Positions 53,065 to 62,685 are shown, counted from the stretch's first letter. The stretch is DNA of 64,000 nt from Burkholderiales bacterium UBA2647 (GCA_002359635.1 DENJ01000043.1:10216-74215), one strand, 5' to 3'. The notes: generated by a model from the letters alone, not told the origin. Program-made: numbers and translations.

Positions 53065-54231
53065 ATGGAGCACGCTCGGCCGCTCGAAGCCATTGCTGGT
53101 TTTGCCGCAATGCTGCGTGAGCACGGACTCAAGGTTGGGATTCCCGAGCAACAAGCCATGGTCCATGCCGCGCTCGCTTTACCACCTGCTCGATATCCAT
53201 GTCTGGAGGCAGCCTGGCGCGCTATCACTTGTCAGAGCGCTGCGCAGTGGAAGTCCTGGTCAGCGCTCTTTGAGCAATATTGGTATCCGCATCGACTCAA
53301 GGGCCAGGTCAAGACCAGCGGTCAGACCCGGCACGCCCGGCATCGACCTGACATACGACAACTCGTCCAAGAACTCCAATCGCAACTCGGTGCCACGAAG
53401 CGCCCGCAGGATGTTGCCTCAAAAGCCATGGATAGCGCCCTCGATCCCGTGATGGTTCAAGGCGACGATCCGGTCTCAAAAGCCCAAGGAGGTGCGAGTC
53501 GAACCGAGGCCCTCGACGATCGATCCTTATCGCAATGGTTGCCGCAGGATCTTTCGCGGCTTCAAATGCTCGCTGACCTGATCGCCATGCGTTTACGAAA
53601 ACGCCTCAGTCGACGTTGGCAGGATGATCAAAACGGTCGCAGACTCGACATCAGAAGGACTTGCCGGCGAAGCCTTGCAACAGGTGGCATCCCATTGCGT
53701 CCAGCTTGGAGGCGTTCAAGGCCTGAGCAGCCTCAACTCTTCGTCTTGGTGGACGTGAGCCGTTCGATGGAGACCCACGCACAACTCTTTTTGCGCGTTG
53801 CCAGAGCGTTTGTCGCCGCCATGCAAAGCCGTGTGTTTGTGTTCCACACACGGTTAACCGAAGTGACGCCCCTGCTAAAGCGTGATTCGCTTCATGTGCA
53901 GGAGAAAATAAATGCGGTGACGGCTGGCTTTGCTGGAGGCACTCGCATTGCGACGAGCGTTATGGATTTTCATAAGATACATGCTCGGGCGCAATTGCGT
54001 CGAGGCTCACGTGTCTGGGTCTTCTCCGACGGCTATGACGCCGATGAACCCGAACAGCTCGCAGATCAACTCCGTGCCTTGGTGCAACGCGGTGCACTGA
54101 TCGACTGGTTTCATCCCGGCTCGAAGATCCCGTCGAGCGCCGCCTTGCGGCCCTGTAGCACGATCATCAGAAACTTCCATCGCATGGACAGTCTTCGTGA
54201 TCTTGAAACGCTGAGCAAAATCTTGAACTAG
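53065..54231 (+). CDS. coxE: VWA-domain protein CoxE
   Basis: 388 aa. An N-terminal helical region with a basic disordered part (about 85-150) is followed by a von Willebrand A domain with the metal-binding motif DVSRS (Asp230), preceded by FVLV. The later MIDAS threonine is in FAGGTRIATS. Partner of CoxD in cofactor maturation. Confidence 0.93.
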   Translation: MEHARPLEAIAGFAAMLREHGLKVGIPEQQAMVHAALALPPARYPCLEAAWRAITCQSAAQWKSWSALFEQYWYPHRLKGQVKTSGQTRHARHRPDIRQLVQELQSQLGATKRPQDVASKAMDSALDPVMVQGDDPVSKAQGGASRTEALDDRSLSQWLPQDLSRLQMLADLIAMRLRKRLSRRWQDDQNGRRLDIRRTCRRSLATGGIPLRPAWRRSRPEQPQLFVLVDVSRSMETHAQLFLRVARAFVAAMQSRVFVFHTRLTEVTPLLKRDSLHVQEKINAVTAGFAGGTRIATSVMDFHKIHARAQLRRGSRVWVFSDGYDADEPEQLADQLRALVQRGALIDWFHPGSKIPSSAALRPCSTIIRNFHRMDSLRDLETLSKILN

Positions 54232-54295
54232 CGACAGGTTCAGCCCGCCGACCTTTATCAAAACTTAATCAATTATGATGCATTACTGAGCAACC

Positions 54296-55231
54296 ATGAA
54301 CCAAAGCCATCAAGTCATACAGACCGCTCAAAAGCTCAGCCGAGAGGGCAGAGCCTATGCCTTGGTTACCGTTCTTAAGGCTTTACCGCCAGCGTCTGCG
54401 AAACCAGGCGATAAGGCTCTGGTCACCCAGGCCGGCATTATTGAAGGTTGGATAGGCGGCGGCTGTGCGCAGCCGGCGGTGATTAAAACAGTAAGACACG
54501 CACTCATCGACGGTTGTTCAAGAGTGATCCGAATCAGTCCAGCGGACGATGGTGTTGAGCGTGCGCTAGACGAGGTACTCGAGTTCGGCATGAGTTGTCA
54601 TTCCGGCGGCACGCTTGAACTTTTTGTGGATCCCGTGCTCCCGCAGCCGGCGCTCACGGTGATCGGCGATACCCCATTGAGTCGCGCGCTGACGGTGTTG
54701 GCACCGCGCGTGGGTTTCTCGACCATGGTGATTGCACACCATGCGGATGCTTCCCAGTTTCCAGACGCCCAGCACATGCTCCACGATGACGAAGCCATTC
54801 CCGAGGCCTTCAGGTTGACGGCGCAAGAGGGCTTTGTGGTTGTAGCGACCCAAGGTAAGCGTGATCTGCAAGGATTGCGGGCAGGTTTGGCAATCCAGGC
54901 CCAACACCTCTTTTTCGTGGCAAGCGAACGCAAGGCCGAGGTGCTAAAGCGTGCGCTGATTGAGGCCGGCGAGGACCCCCTGGCAGTCGATGCGATCATC
55001 GCCCCCGCAGGCCAGCCTATCGGTGCTCAGACGCCTCAGGAAATCGCCCTATCAGTGCTGGCGGCGGTGGTTGCTCTCAAGGCAGGCGCTGGCTCCGGTA
55101 TGGCCAAAGATCCGCAGCATGTTGCTGATGTCGACGTTTCAGGCGTCGCGTCGCAAGACCCTGGGGTGGCTTGCTCAAGCAAGACCTCTCAAGCTTCTTC
55201 GCTGGCGCAACGCGCCTGTTGTGGCGCATAA
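54296..55231 (+). CDS. coxF: XdhC/CoxF family molybdenum cofactor maturation protein
   Basis: 311 aa, with the XdhC N-terminal domain (KPGDKALVTQAGIIEGWIGGGCAQPAV) and a Rossmann-like C-terminal domain (TVIGDTPLSRALTVL). XdhC proteins bind Mo cofactor and hand it, in sulfurated form, to xanthine-oxidase-family enzymes. Its position after coxE matches coxF. An unusual Ser/Ala-rich tail with Cys residues (SSLAQRACCGA) ends the chain. The 64-bp gap to coxE holds nothing clear. Confidence 0.92.
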   Translation: MNQSHQVIQTAQKLSREGRAYALVTVLKALPPASAKPGDKALVTQAGIIEGWIGGGCAQPAVIKTVRHALIDGCSRVIRISPADDGVERALDEVLEFGMSCHSGGTLELFVDPVLPQPALTVIGDTPLSRALTVLAPRVGFSTMVIAHHADASQFPDAQHMLHDDEAIPEAFRLTAQEGFVVVATQGKRDLQGLRAGLAIQAQHLFFVASERKAEVLKRALIEAGEDPLAVDAIIAPAGQPIGAQTPQEIALSVLAAVVALKAGAGSGMAKDPQHVADVDVSGVASQDPGVACSSKTSQASSLAQRACCGA

Positions 55232-55234
55232 GCC

Positions 55235-55918
55235 ATGGGATGCATTCTCAAAGGGGGTGGCGGTTTATACAGTCGCATGCTGGTTGGTGCGGTCGTGTTA
55301 GCCGCAGGAAGCGGCTCACGCATGGGCAATCGACCCAAGAGTCTTTTGCAGTTGGGTGGCGTCCCGTTAATCCGCCGCTTACTGATTGCGCTTTCGGGTG
55401 GGGGGGTCGATGAGGTGGTGGTGGTACTCGGCCACCATGCCGAGCTAATCGAACCGGTGGTTCAAGATTTTCCGGTGACTGTGGTACGCAATCTGCATCC
55501 GGAAGACGGGCAGGTGTCTTCACAACGCCTGGGACTGGCTGCATTAGGCAGCAAGCTTGACGCCGTGCTGGTAGCCTTGGCCGATCAGCCGCTCATCAAT
55601 GCGCAAGATATCAGTGATTTGATCGCTGCCTACAAAAAGCGTCCCGATGAGGCATCCGTCGTCGTGCCCCAGGTTCAGGGAAAGCGTGGCAACCCGGTGA
55701 TCTTCAGCCACGATGTTCGTCAGTTAATCTTACAAGATGCGCTGAATGTGGGGTGCCGGCAGTGGCAGGATCAACATCCGAGTGCCGTGCATCGCTATCT
55801 TACGGATAACCGACGCTATCGCGTGGATCTGGACACACCAGAAGATATGGCGCAATTCACCAAGGACACCGGCCATCAGCTACGCTGGCCCGAAACCGCT
55901 TCAGCGGCACTCGGGTAG
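55235..55918 (+). CDS. MobA-like molybdenum cofactor nucleotidyltransferase
   Basis: NTP transferase of the MobA/MocA type, which makes the cytosine (or guanine) dinucleotide form of Mo cofactor used by CO dehydrogenase. 227 aa as drawn. The nucleotide-binding loop is VVLAAGSGSRMGNRPKSLL, and later DxD-type ADQPLIN. The ATG at 55235 follows the coxF stop by 3 bp; the ATG at 55277 would start right before the conserved domain and is just as good. Last gene of the cox operon here. No coxG membrane-anchor gene is in the window. Confidence 0.9.
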   Translation: MGCILKGGGGLYSRMLVGAVVLAAGSGSRMGNRPKSLLQLGGVPLIRRLLIALSGGGVDEVVVVLGHHAELIEPVVQDFPVTVVRNLHPEDGQVSSQRLGLAALGSKLDAVLVALADQPLINAQDISDLIAAYKKRPDEASVVVPQVQGKRGNPVIFSHDVRQLILQDALNVGCRQWQDQHPSAVHRYLTDNRRYRVDLDTPEDMAQFTKDTGHQLRWPETASAALG

Positions 55919-55982
55919 GCAGAGAGGCAATCGGTTAGCAACGATCGTGAAATGTTATTGAACGATGACCGGCTAGAGAACG

Positions 55983-56738
55983 TTATTCCGGTGATAACAA
56001 CAACGGCAATACCTCGCTGATTGATTCATGAAGTACAACGGATGCCAAATGATCCATTGGCGTTGCCTGTTGATTAACAATCAGCAGACTTGCGCCAGTC
56101 TTCACAGCCTGTGGCACCAAACCTGCAATCGGATAGACCTGCAAGCTTGTGCCAACCGCAAGCAGACAATCACATTCCGCCACAGCGTCCGATGCGCGCC
56201 TGATGGTTTCAGGGTTCAACGATTGCCCAAATGAAATCGTGTCACTTTTTAAAATGCCGCCGCAAGCTTTGCAAGCCGGATCGGCTTCGCCGGCTCTTAC
56301 GCGCTCGAGGGTTTTGCCCATGGGCGTTCGTTGATCGCAAGTTAAACATCGCACCTGCCGAATCGTGCCATGAACTTCGATTAATCGCTCGGGGCTGGTG
56401 CCGGCGTCCTGATGTAAGCCGTCGACATTCTGGGTAATGACTGCGAGCAGACGATTGCTGCTCTCAAAGCCTGCAATGGCGAGGTGGCCAGGGTTGGGGT
56501 GTCGCATTTGCTCCCATTGCATAAGGCGTTGAATCCAGGCCTTCTTGCGTATTTCAGTCGAGGCCCGGTAATAACGAATATCGGATAACTTTTCGGCATC
56601 AGGATCTTTTGTCCAGACGCCAGCGGGACCGCGGAAATCCGGGACGCCAGAATCTGTTGATATGCCGGCTCCCGTGAGCAAGACGATCCGCTTCGACTTT
56701 ATAACGATGTCTCGAGCCTGACCGAGGGCGCTGTCCAT
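55983..56738 (-). CDS. Sir2-family NAD-dependent protein deacylase
   Basis: 251 aa sirtuin. NAD site motifs GAGISTDSGVPDFRG and TQNVDGLHQDAG, catalytic His in EVHGT, and zinc cysteines CLTC and CKAC are complete. Class (deacetylase, desuccinylase) cannot be set: the Tyr/Arg pair of the desuccinylases was not found. Stand-alone gene convergent with the cox operon. Confidence 0.92.
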   Translation of the reverse strand: MDSALGQARDIVIKSKRIVLLTGAGISTDSGVPDFRGPAGVWTKDPDAEKLSDIRYYRASTEIRKKAWIQRLMQWEQMRHPNPGHLAIAGFESSNRLLAVITQNVDGLHQDAGTSPERLIEVHGTIRQVRCLTCDQRTPMGKTLERVRAGEADPACKACGGILKSDTISFGQSLNPETIRRASDAVAECDCLLAVGTSLQVYPIAGLVPQAVKTGASLLIVNQQATPMDHLASVVLHESISEVLPLLLSPE

Positions 56739-56804
56739 GTTGAGACCGATCAGAACTTAATACCGGACTAAGAAATATGACTTCATCGACGATCTTACTG
56801 ACGA

Positions 56805-57791
56805 TCATGAGTCAATCTGAACGATCACTTTGCCTCGAGGACGACCTGACTCTTGCCGCCTGTGGGCATCAGCAATCCCCTCAAGCGGCCAACGACTGTC
56901 AATGCGATGCCAGAGTTGGCCGGCTTGAAGGCAGCGCTGCACAAAGGCCGCAGCTTCGAGTTTTCTGGACTCCGGTACCGAAAAAATGCCAACACCGCAC
57001 AAATGAATATTACGGTGCATAAAAGGGGCCCAATCAATTTCAGGCTTTGGATTGCTCGCTGAACCAAAGCTGGCAATCGTGCCATTGATCGCTGTGATTC
57101 TTGAAGCGATGTGCAGGTGTGCACCAAGGTCAACATCGACCACACATCTTGCACCTTGCCCATCCGTGAAGCTTAGTGCAGCTTTGAGGAAATCATCACG
57201 ATCCGCGTTAATCACCTGATCAGCTCCCGCGCGATAGGCGTCTTCCTCTTTGTCGGCATCACCACGCACCAGCGCCAAGACGCGGGCACCCATGACTTTT
57301 GCAAGTTGAACAGCGTAATTGCAAACCACACCGGCAGCTCCGGTAACGATGACGGCCTCGCCGTCCAGTGGGCCGGCCAACATGAGCGAATGACAGGCTG
57401 TGAGTGCCGGAACGCCCAAACACGCACCTTCTTCGAAACTCAGGGAGGTGGGCAGGGCAATCGCGCGCGACTGATCCACACATACAAATTCTGCTGCCGT
57501 ACCGTGTGGCTGCTGATGAAATCCTTCCCAAACCCAGACTCGCTCACCAAGTCGAGCAGTGCTGACACCGTCGCCAAGGGCAGCAATCACGCCGGCACCA
57601 TCGTAGCCCGGGATCATGCGCTCAGTCGGTGCCCCGCCACGCTGGCCAGCACGACGCTTCCAGTCGGTGGGGTTGACGCCATGGGCATGGATGCGTACCT
57701 GCACCTGGCCTGCCTTGGGGTCAGGCTTAGGCATCTCACCGACTTGCAGGACCTCAGCGGGGCCAATGTCAAGATACCAAGCTGCTTTCAT
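56805..57791 (-). CDS. Zinc-free medium-chain dehydrogenase, quinone oxidoreductase type
   Basis: 328 aa MDR superfamily protein. The substrate and NADPH domains are visible (VIVTGAAGVVCNYAVQLAKVMGARVLALV). Catalytic zinc ligands of alcohol dehydrogenases are absent, which places it with quinone oxidoreductases. Runs behind a short-chain dehydrogenase on the same strand (27 bp), so the two are probably co-transcribed. Confidence 0.9.
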   Translation of the reverse strand: MKAAWYLDIGPAEVLQVGEMPKPDPKAGQVQVRIHAHGVNPTDWKRRAGQRGGAPTERMIPGYDGAGVIAALGDGVSTARLGERVWVWEGFHQQPHGTAAEFVCVDQSRAIALPTSLSFEEGACLGVPALTACHSLMLAGPLDGEAVIVTGAAGVVCNYAVQLAKVMGARVLALVRGDADKEEDAYRAGADQVINADRDDFLKAALSFTDGQGARCVVDVDLGAHLHIASRITAINGTIASFGSASNPKPEIDWAPFMHRNIHLCGVGIFSVPESRKLEAAAFVQRCLQAGQLWHRIDSRWPLEGIADAHRRQESGRPRGKVIVQIDS

Positions 57792-57818
57792 GAGCTCTCC
57801 TTAATGTCGATCTACTGT

Positions 57819-58607
57819 TTACTTGAGATCGGGGTTGCCGGGACTGTTCCACCAGGCAAGATCGGCGTGCGACCGTAAGTCGAGTTCGAAGGTCCATGCC
57901 GAGCGGTGCTGATGAGCTAAATAGTAGTAGCTCTCGGCCACTGCGGAGGGCAGAACAAGCCCGTCGTGTTCCAATCCCTTCTGGGATCGCAAGGCCTGAA
58001 AGCGCTCCTCACCGAGCATCTTGCCCAGTGTATCGGGCGCATCGACCGCGCCGTCAATCACAATATGCGACACGTGAATGCCCTTGCTCGCAAATTGAGC
58101 ACTGAGCGACTGACAGAGCATGCGTCTGCCGCCCATCGCAGCGGCGTGCGCGTGTTGGCCCGCATTGCCTCGCATCGCTGCCGTGGCCGAGGTCACCAGC
58201 AAGGTACCTTGACCGCGTTGTTGCATGAAGGGGAATAAAACCTGGGCCAATCGGAAAAGGCCAAAGGTCGCCATGCGCCAACCCATCTCAAACTGCTTCA
58301 GTGTGGTGCTTGCAAGTCCACGATCACCAATCTGTGCGCCGAGATTAAAGACGGCGACTGTTATAGGACCCATATTGCTCTCGATATCGGTAACAAGCTT
58401 TTCAATACTGTCTTCTTCAACAGCATTAATCATGAAGCCGCTGGCTAACCCTCCAGCCTGATGAATTTCATCCACCAGACGGTCGAGGCCTGCTCGATCG
58501 CTTCGTCGTGCCAGGCAGGCATGGTAACCCTCGCGGGCAAAGCGTTTGGCCACATGGCCACCGATGCCGGCGCCTGCGCCGAGAATGAACACCACGGGTT
58601 TGGTCAT
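57819..58607 (-). CDS. Short-chain dehydrogenase/reductase lacking the Tyr-Lys catalytic pair
   Basis: 262 aa with the Rossmann opening GAGAGIGGHVAKRFAREG and the region VFNLGAQIGD. The stretch that should hold the YxxxK active site reads HAAAM (in QHAHAAAMGGRRML), so Tyr and Lys are both replaced. Related SDR proteins often keep F or Y there. It may bind a dinucleotide without acting as an ordinary reductase. Otherwise it has the family layout. Confidence 0.85.
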   Translation of the reverse strand: MTKPVVFILGAGAGIGGHVAKRFAREGYHACLARRSDRAGLDRLVDEIHQAGGLASGFMINAVEEDSIEKLVTDIESNMGPITVAVFNLGAQIGDRGLASTTLKQFEMGWRMATFGLFRLAQVLFPFMQQRGQGTLLVTSATAAMRGNAGQHAHAAAMGGRRMLCQSLSAQFASKGIHVSHIVIDGAVDAPDTLGKMLGEERFQALRSQKGLEHDGLVLPSAVAESYYYLAHQHRSAWTFELDLRSHADLAWWNSPGNPDLK

Positions 58608-58683
58608 AACGTTATCCTTTTGCTTATGAAGTGATCATCTTCTGCGGGGGGGCTGCTGTTAATTCATGATCGATGATGCTTGA

Positions 58684-60303
58684 TCACTTTGCGACAGTGG
58701 TACTGGCTTTGTCCGGCGCGAGCGACGGGGCCCAGCCAATTTTTTTGGTCAAGGCCTCTGCACTTTGACGGTAGCCGTCAGCAGTGAGGTGTATCAGATC
58801 GCGGGACATCAGTGCTGGCTTTGCACGGGCCCAGCGATAGGCGGCGCCGGTGCCGCCCATGGCGAGCTGCCAGTCCCAGTTATGACATCCGTACTGCGCG
58901 GCAACCTGTGCCTGAATTGCATTCAGCTGCTTATGTATCTGTGCGTACTTCATCCGTTGGGCACGCTCGGATTTCCCCACCCGCTCAGCTTTGCCGGTCC
59001 GGTCAGGCCGCACCACCCGAAGGGCGCTGCCCCGATCCGGCGCCCCAATAAGCAGGCAGGGTGCATTCGGCAGCACCGCACGAAGTTTGGTCAGCGCATG
59101 GTGCAGGGTTTCCGTGTACTGACCCGGATCAAAATCGCCTGCCGCTTCGTTCGTGCCGTATTCAAGCATTACGGCGTCATAAGGGCGACTTCCGATCAGG
59201 TTGCCGAGCGTGTGTGGATTGAGCTGAGCCCACCCCTTAACCGTCGCCCCGGGAAAGGCAAGCGTATCGATGCTGAGCACAGGGCTCGTATCGTGCTCGA
59301 TGTCGAATCCTTGAAACGCTAGCTCTCCAGTCACAACGCGAATACCAATGGTTGACAAAGGTTCCCCATCGGCGGGCTCGATGTATAACTTCTCAACCGT
59401 GAGCGGCTCCGCTGCCGGCTCGATTCGTATCAAGCGTTCTGCCTCCTGGTTGATCGATAGGGCTAATTCAAGTGGACGATGCAGCGCACGGTAGAGCATG
59501 CTTAGGCTGCTCACTCGGCTCTGTTTCTCTTCATCGCGCAGATCAATACCCAGATAGGCTGCAGCGCGATCAGCGCGAGAGCTTTCGGCGCCTAGATCGG
59601 ATATGGGTTGAGACTCACTGAGGGCAAGCTGTGGTGGTGATGATTGCCTCGCGCGGCTGCGCATTTCTGCCAGCGCTGGCCCCGTATCAGAGGCGCCGTC
59701 GGCTTGGTAAGTGCTCTTAAAAATCCAATCATCACTCAGGCAAAAAGCCCTCAAGGGCAATCGGACGCCCCGTCGAGACATATAGGGCGGTATAAAGGTT
59801 GTCACAACAGGGATGCCTTGTTGGCCGAGACTTCTTGCCAGTGCCTCAACAAAAACACCCGAAGCCAAATGACTATCGCCCCAAATGGCAAGACGTCGAA
59901 AGCCTGCGCCTTGATCGGTACTCATCTGCGCGCTTTGATCTGAATCGATCGCTGCCGATTGCGCCCGAAAAGCTGCCGGTCGAAAAGCTTTCGCAAGCTT
60001 CGGGTCCGGCAACAGGCCGGGCGCCCGGCCTTTAGTTTGCTGCTGTGGCATCCCACTTATAGACGACTCGCTGCCATCAGGGAACAAAAACGGCTTGCCC
60101 TTCGAAAAGCGCGTGCCAGGTGGACAAGTTAAATCGGCTAACTCTTGGGGTGCTCGCCCGAGCGTTGCACTTGTCCGAGTTAGGTCGCCGTCCGCTCGAG
60201 CCAGCGAATCGAGGCTCAACAAAACCAAAAAACCGCCGTAAAGCAGACCGCAACACAAGCGATAAACCCGGGCGCGGCAGCCTATCGTAAGGCTTAGGGT
60301 CAT
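58684..60303 (-). CDS. Secreted SGNH/GDSL-type esterase domain protein
   Basis: 539 aa with a signal sequence (GCRARVYRLCCGLLYGGFLVLLSLDSLARA). The SGNH blocks are: GDSH in AIWGDSHLASG, a middle GTNEA in EYGTNEA, and the C-terminal DxxH in DLIHLTADGY. It is transcribed with, and starts ATGA within, the acyltransferase gene (60300-60303), so the pair forms a modification unit for O-acetylation or deacetylation of a surface polysaccharide or peptidoglycan. Between blocks lies a beta-strand region of unknown use (GIDLRD onward). Confidence 0.85.
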   Translation of the reverse strand: MTLSLTIGCRARVYRLCCGLLYGGFLVLLSLDSLARADGDLTRTSATLGRAPQELADLTCPPGTRFSKGKPFLFPDGSESSISGMPQQQTKGRAPGLLPDPKLAKAFRPAAFRAQSAAIDSDQSAQMSTDQGAGFRRLAIWGDSHLASGVFVEALARSLGQQGIPVVTTFIPPYMSRRGVRLPLRAFCLSDDWIFKSTYQADGASDTGPALAEMRSRARQSSPPQLALSESQPISDLGAESSRADRAAAYLGIDLRDEEKQSRVSSLSMLYRALHRPLELALSINQEAERLIRIEPAAEPLTVEKLYIEPADGEPLSTIGIRVVTGELAFQGFDIEHDTSPVLSIDTLAFPGATVKGWAQLNPHTLGNLIGSRPYDAVMLEYGTNEAAGDFDPGQYTETLHHALTKLRAVLPNAPCLLIGAPDRGSALRVVRPDRTGKAERVGKSERAQRMKYAQIHKQLNAIQAQVAAQYGCHNWDWQLAMGGTGAAYRWARAKPALMSRDLIHLTADGYRQSAEALTKKIGWAPSLAPDKASTTVAK

Positions 60304-62549
60304 CTTGCTTGAGCGATGAGCGTATTACTTGTTACCGCAGTGACGAAGGCACGCATGCCGCTTGATGTCAGGTGTACGCCGTCAGCAACAAAGTACTCCG
60401 GCCTTGTATCCGATAACCCGAACCAATCGATCAGAACGGCGTTCCGGTAAGTCGGCACGACAGCATCGATGAGTGCATTGTTTGCCGCCATCCATCGCTT
60501 GGGAACCCTGGTGTTCACAACCAAGACCCTTTGCCTATCCTTAAGCATGTCAAGGATTGTGCGTAACTGCTTCTCGGTCACATAACCGTTGGTACCTAAA
60601 TGAATCAAGACGATCGGGTGAAGTTCGCCTGATTCGCGCACGCGTTGTATGGTGTTGAGGACATCCGAGGCCTGCCAACCCACCTCAGCATGTACGTTGG
60701 CCTCAGTCATATGGCGCTCAATAAGTCCACGCGCACCGAGCAAGACTGAATCGCCAAAAAGTGTGATGGCACCGTAGGCCGTTGGCCGGCTATTCGATGC
60801 TGTGGCCTGGGGCGTCGTCGTGATGCTCAAGCTTGGCGGTGAAGCCTGGATCAGCGGCGTAGTTTGGCTCGGCGGTGAACCTTGGATCAGCGGCGTAGTT
60901 TGGACCGGCGGCGTACTTTGGATCGGCGGCGAAGCTTGGCTTACAGGTGAATTTTGACCTGAGGCTGCGCTGTAGCCAGAGGCCGGGCTACCCGGGCCTT
61001 GGTCGATAACAGCCTCCCTGGCCGACGCCCGAGGTGCTGTCTGAGTGAAGCCTGGACTCATCCCGGCCGGCAAGGTGCTGACTGTTTCGCCGGTCCGCTT
61101 GATGCCCAGGTCTGTTCGGTTTGCAATTGCCGACGCCACAAAAGCAGACCAATCGCTGCTTTGACGTTCAGAAGTCGGTGCTGAAACGGGATTACTGCCC
61201 GATTGAGTCTCTGGTCCCGCATGCGTTTCCTGTGCCCCGCCACGCCATGAGCCCAGGTTGTAGCGCTGGAACATCGATTGCATCTCGGCACGACGCGATT
61301 CGCCTGGGAGGGCGTCGCTACCCTGAACCAGCGAATCGCGTTGGCTGAGAGATTCAGCCTGCTCCGTCTGGATAACAAAAACAGATAGCCCGGCTACAAC
61401 AGCCGTGCTGAGTACAAACAAGGCAATGCGCTGTCGCTTCACGGTGGGTATTGACGTCGACCTGGAAAGCATGGGTGTTTCGAGCAAGTCGTAGGAGAGC
61501 GCTGCAAGCGTGAAGGTGATCGCACAGCGAAGCAAAAAGGCCTGGTCCTGTGGAAGATCGATGTCGAGCCCTGGTCGAGTCAGCGCAAATACTGGCCAGT
61601 GCCACAGATAAATCCCGTAGGAACGCTCGCCAATCCACTTCATCGGTTGAAGGTCAAAAACCTTGCCGCAGCGTTGTGACAAGATAAACGCAAGCATTAG
61701 ACCAGCGCTGCAAAGGCTTGTGGCAACAAAACCTAAGGGATAAAGAAGTGGATGGTTCTCGGCCAGTTGTGTTAACAGAAAAAGAGCGCCCGTCACGCTG
61801 CCAATTGCAAGCAGGCAGGCCATGGCCTCGCGCCTCGGCTGATGGTGTTTTCTGACATAGGCCTTGATACGTGATCCCGAACAGGCTAGCGCGGCGCCAA
61901 CCAATAGGCCGACTGCATGTGTGTCCGTGCCGAAGTAAACCCGATTAATGTCCATCGACTCCGGAAACCCGAGACTGTAGGCAAGCCAACCCATCCATGC
62001 CGCCGAGGCAAGCGCAAGCGTAGCCGAAATGAATCCCAGACCTGAGCGGCCCCACCGCGTTGCAATCGCCAGCACGACGAGGGGCCAAGCCATGTAGAAC
62101 TGTTCCTCGAGCGCCAACGACCAGAAATGCTCGAGCATCCGATAGCCCTCGAACTTCTCAAAATAAGAAATGCCGTTGAGCACGAAATGCCAGTTAGCAA
62201 GCATCAACAATGAGGCAATAGCGTCATTGCCTAAGGCGGGGAGAGCGTCAGGTCGAAGCAGCTGGCACGCGAGAGCCGTTCCGCCAATCACAGCAAGCAT
62301 CGCGGGGAGAATACGTCTGGCGCGACGCTCAAAAAAATCCGCAAACGATATGGCGCCATCACGCCGCAGTTCGCGCAACAAGATTCCCGTAATCAGAAAA
62401 CCCGAAATCACAAAAAAAACATCCACACCAAGATATCCGCCACGACCCACGTCATAGTCGGCGTGGAATACCATCACAGCGATCACCGCGATGGCACGAA
62501 GACCATCGATGCCAGCGATACGCTGCGTCGTTGAGTAAGTAGCTTTCAA
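60300..62549 (-). CDS. Acyltransferase-3 family membrane protein with C-terminal SGNH domain (OafA type)
   Basis: 749 aa. The N-terminal half has ten or more TM segments with the acyltransferase-3 markers YSTTQRIAGIDGLRAIAVIAVMVFHAD and RGGYLGVDVFFVISGFLI, and FFERRARRILPA. The C-terminal half is periplasmic and ends in an SGNH domain (FGDSVLLGARG, HLGTNGYV, DGVHLTSSG). It transfers acetyl groups from inside to a surface glycan. The linker carries six Pro-rich hexapeptide repeats. Start at TTG 62549. The SGNH is complete, and a second secreted SGNH protein follows. Confidence 0.9.
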   Translation of the reverse strand: MKATYSTTQRIAGIDGLRAIAVIAVMVFHADYDVGRGGYLGVDVFFVISGFLITGILLRELRRDGAISFADFFERRARRILPAMLAVIGGTALACQLLRPDALPALGNDAIASLLMLANWHFVLNGISYFEKFEGYRMLEHFWSLALEEQFYMAWPLVVLAIATRWGRSGLGFISATLALASAAWMGWLAYSLGFPESMDINRVYFGTDTHAVGLLVGAALACSGSRIKAYVRKHHQPRREAMACLLAIGSVTGALFLLTQLAENHPLLYPLGFVATSLCSAGLMLAFILSQRCGKVFDLQPMKWIGERSYGIYLWHWPVFALTRPGLDIDLPQDQAFLLRCAITFTLAALSYDLLETPMLSRSTSIPTVKRQRIALFVLSTAVVAGLSVFVIQTEQAESLSQRDSLVQGSDALPGESRRAEMQSMFQRYNLGSWRGGAQETHAGPETQSGSNPVSAPTSERQSSDWSAFVASAIANRTDLGIKRTGETVSTLPAGMSPGFTQTAPRASAREAVIDQGPGSPASGYSAASGQNSPVSQASPPIQSTPPVQTTPLIQGSPPSQTTPLIQASPPSLSITTTPQATASNSRPTAYGAITLFGDSVLLGARGLIERHMTEANVHAEVGWQASDVLNTIQRVRESGELHPIVLIHLGTNGYVTEKQLRTILDMLKDRQRVLVVNTRVPKRWMAANNALIDAVVPTYRNAVLIDWFGLSDTRPEYFVADGVHLTSSGMRAFVTAVTSNTLIAQAR
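60831..60938. repeat. Tandem 18/36-bp coding repeat in the acyltransferase linker
   Basis: Six 18-bp units that encode hexapeptides of the form (S/T)P(P/L)(I/V/S)Q(S/T/G/A), such as SPPIQS and TPLIQG. A 36-bp higher-order period is evident from TGGATCAGCGGCGTAG at about 60847 and 60883. It forms an extended, Pro-rich spacer between membrane and SGNH parts. Confidence 0.85.
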
Positions 62550-62685
62550 GAGCGGATAAGAAAAGTTGGCGTGAGGGCCCGTAAGCGTACCCGATTTGCA
62601 AGCTGCAGTGCCCTACGTTGGCATGATCGGATCAACCTAGCCTGTCTCAATGTCGTCCCCGGCCGCGGTCTGGAGGCGCGAGGCG

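Noticed and set aside
53034..53228. Minus-strand frame at the coxD-coxE junction
   Set aside because: Short shadow frame over the start of coxE with no independent support.
58765..59322. 185-codon plus-strand frame inside the SGNH gene
   Set aside because: Antisense to conserved SGNH blocks; no ribosome site and no recognisable fold.
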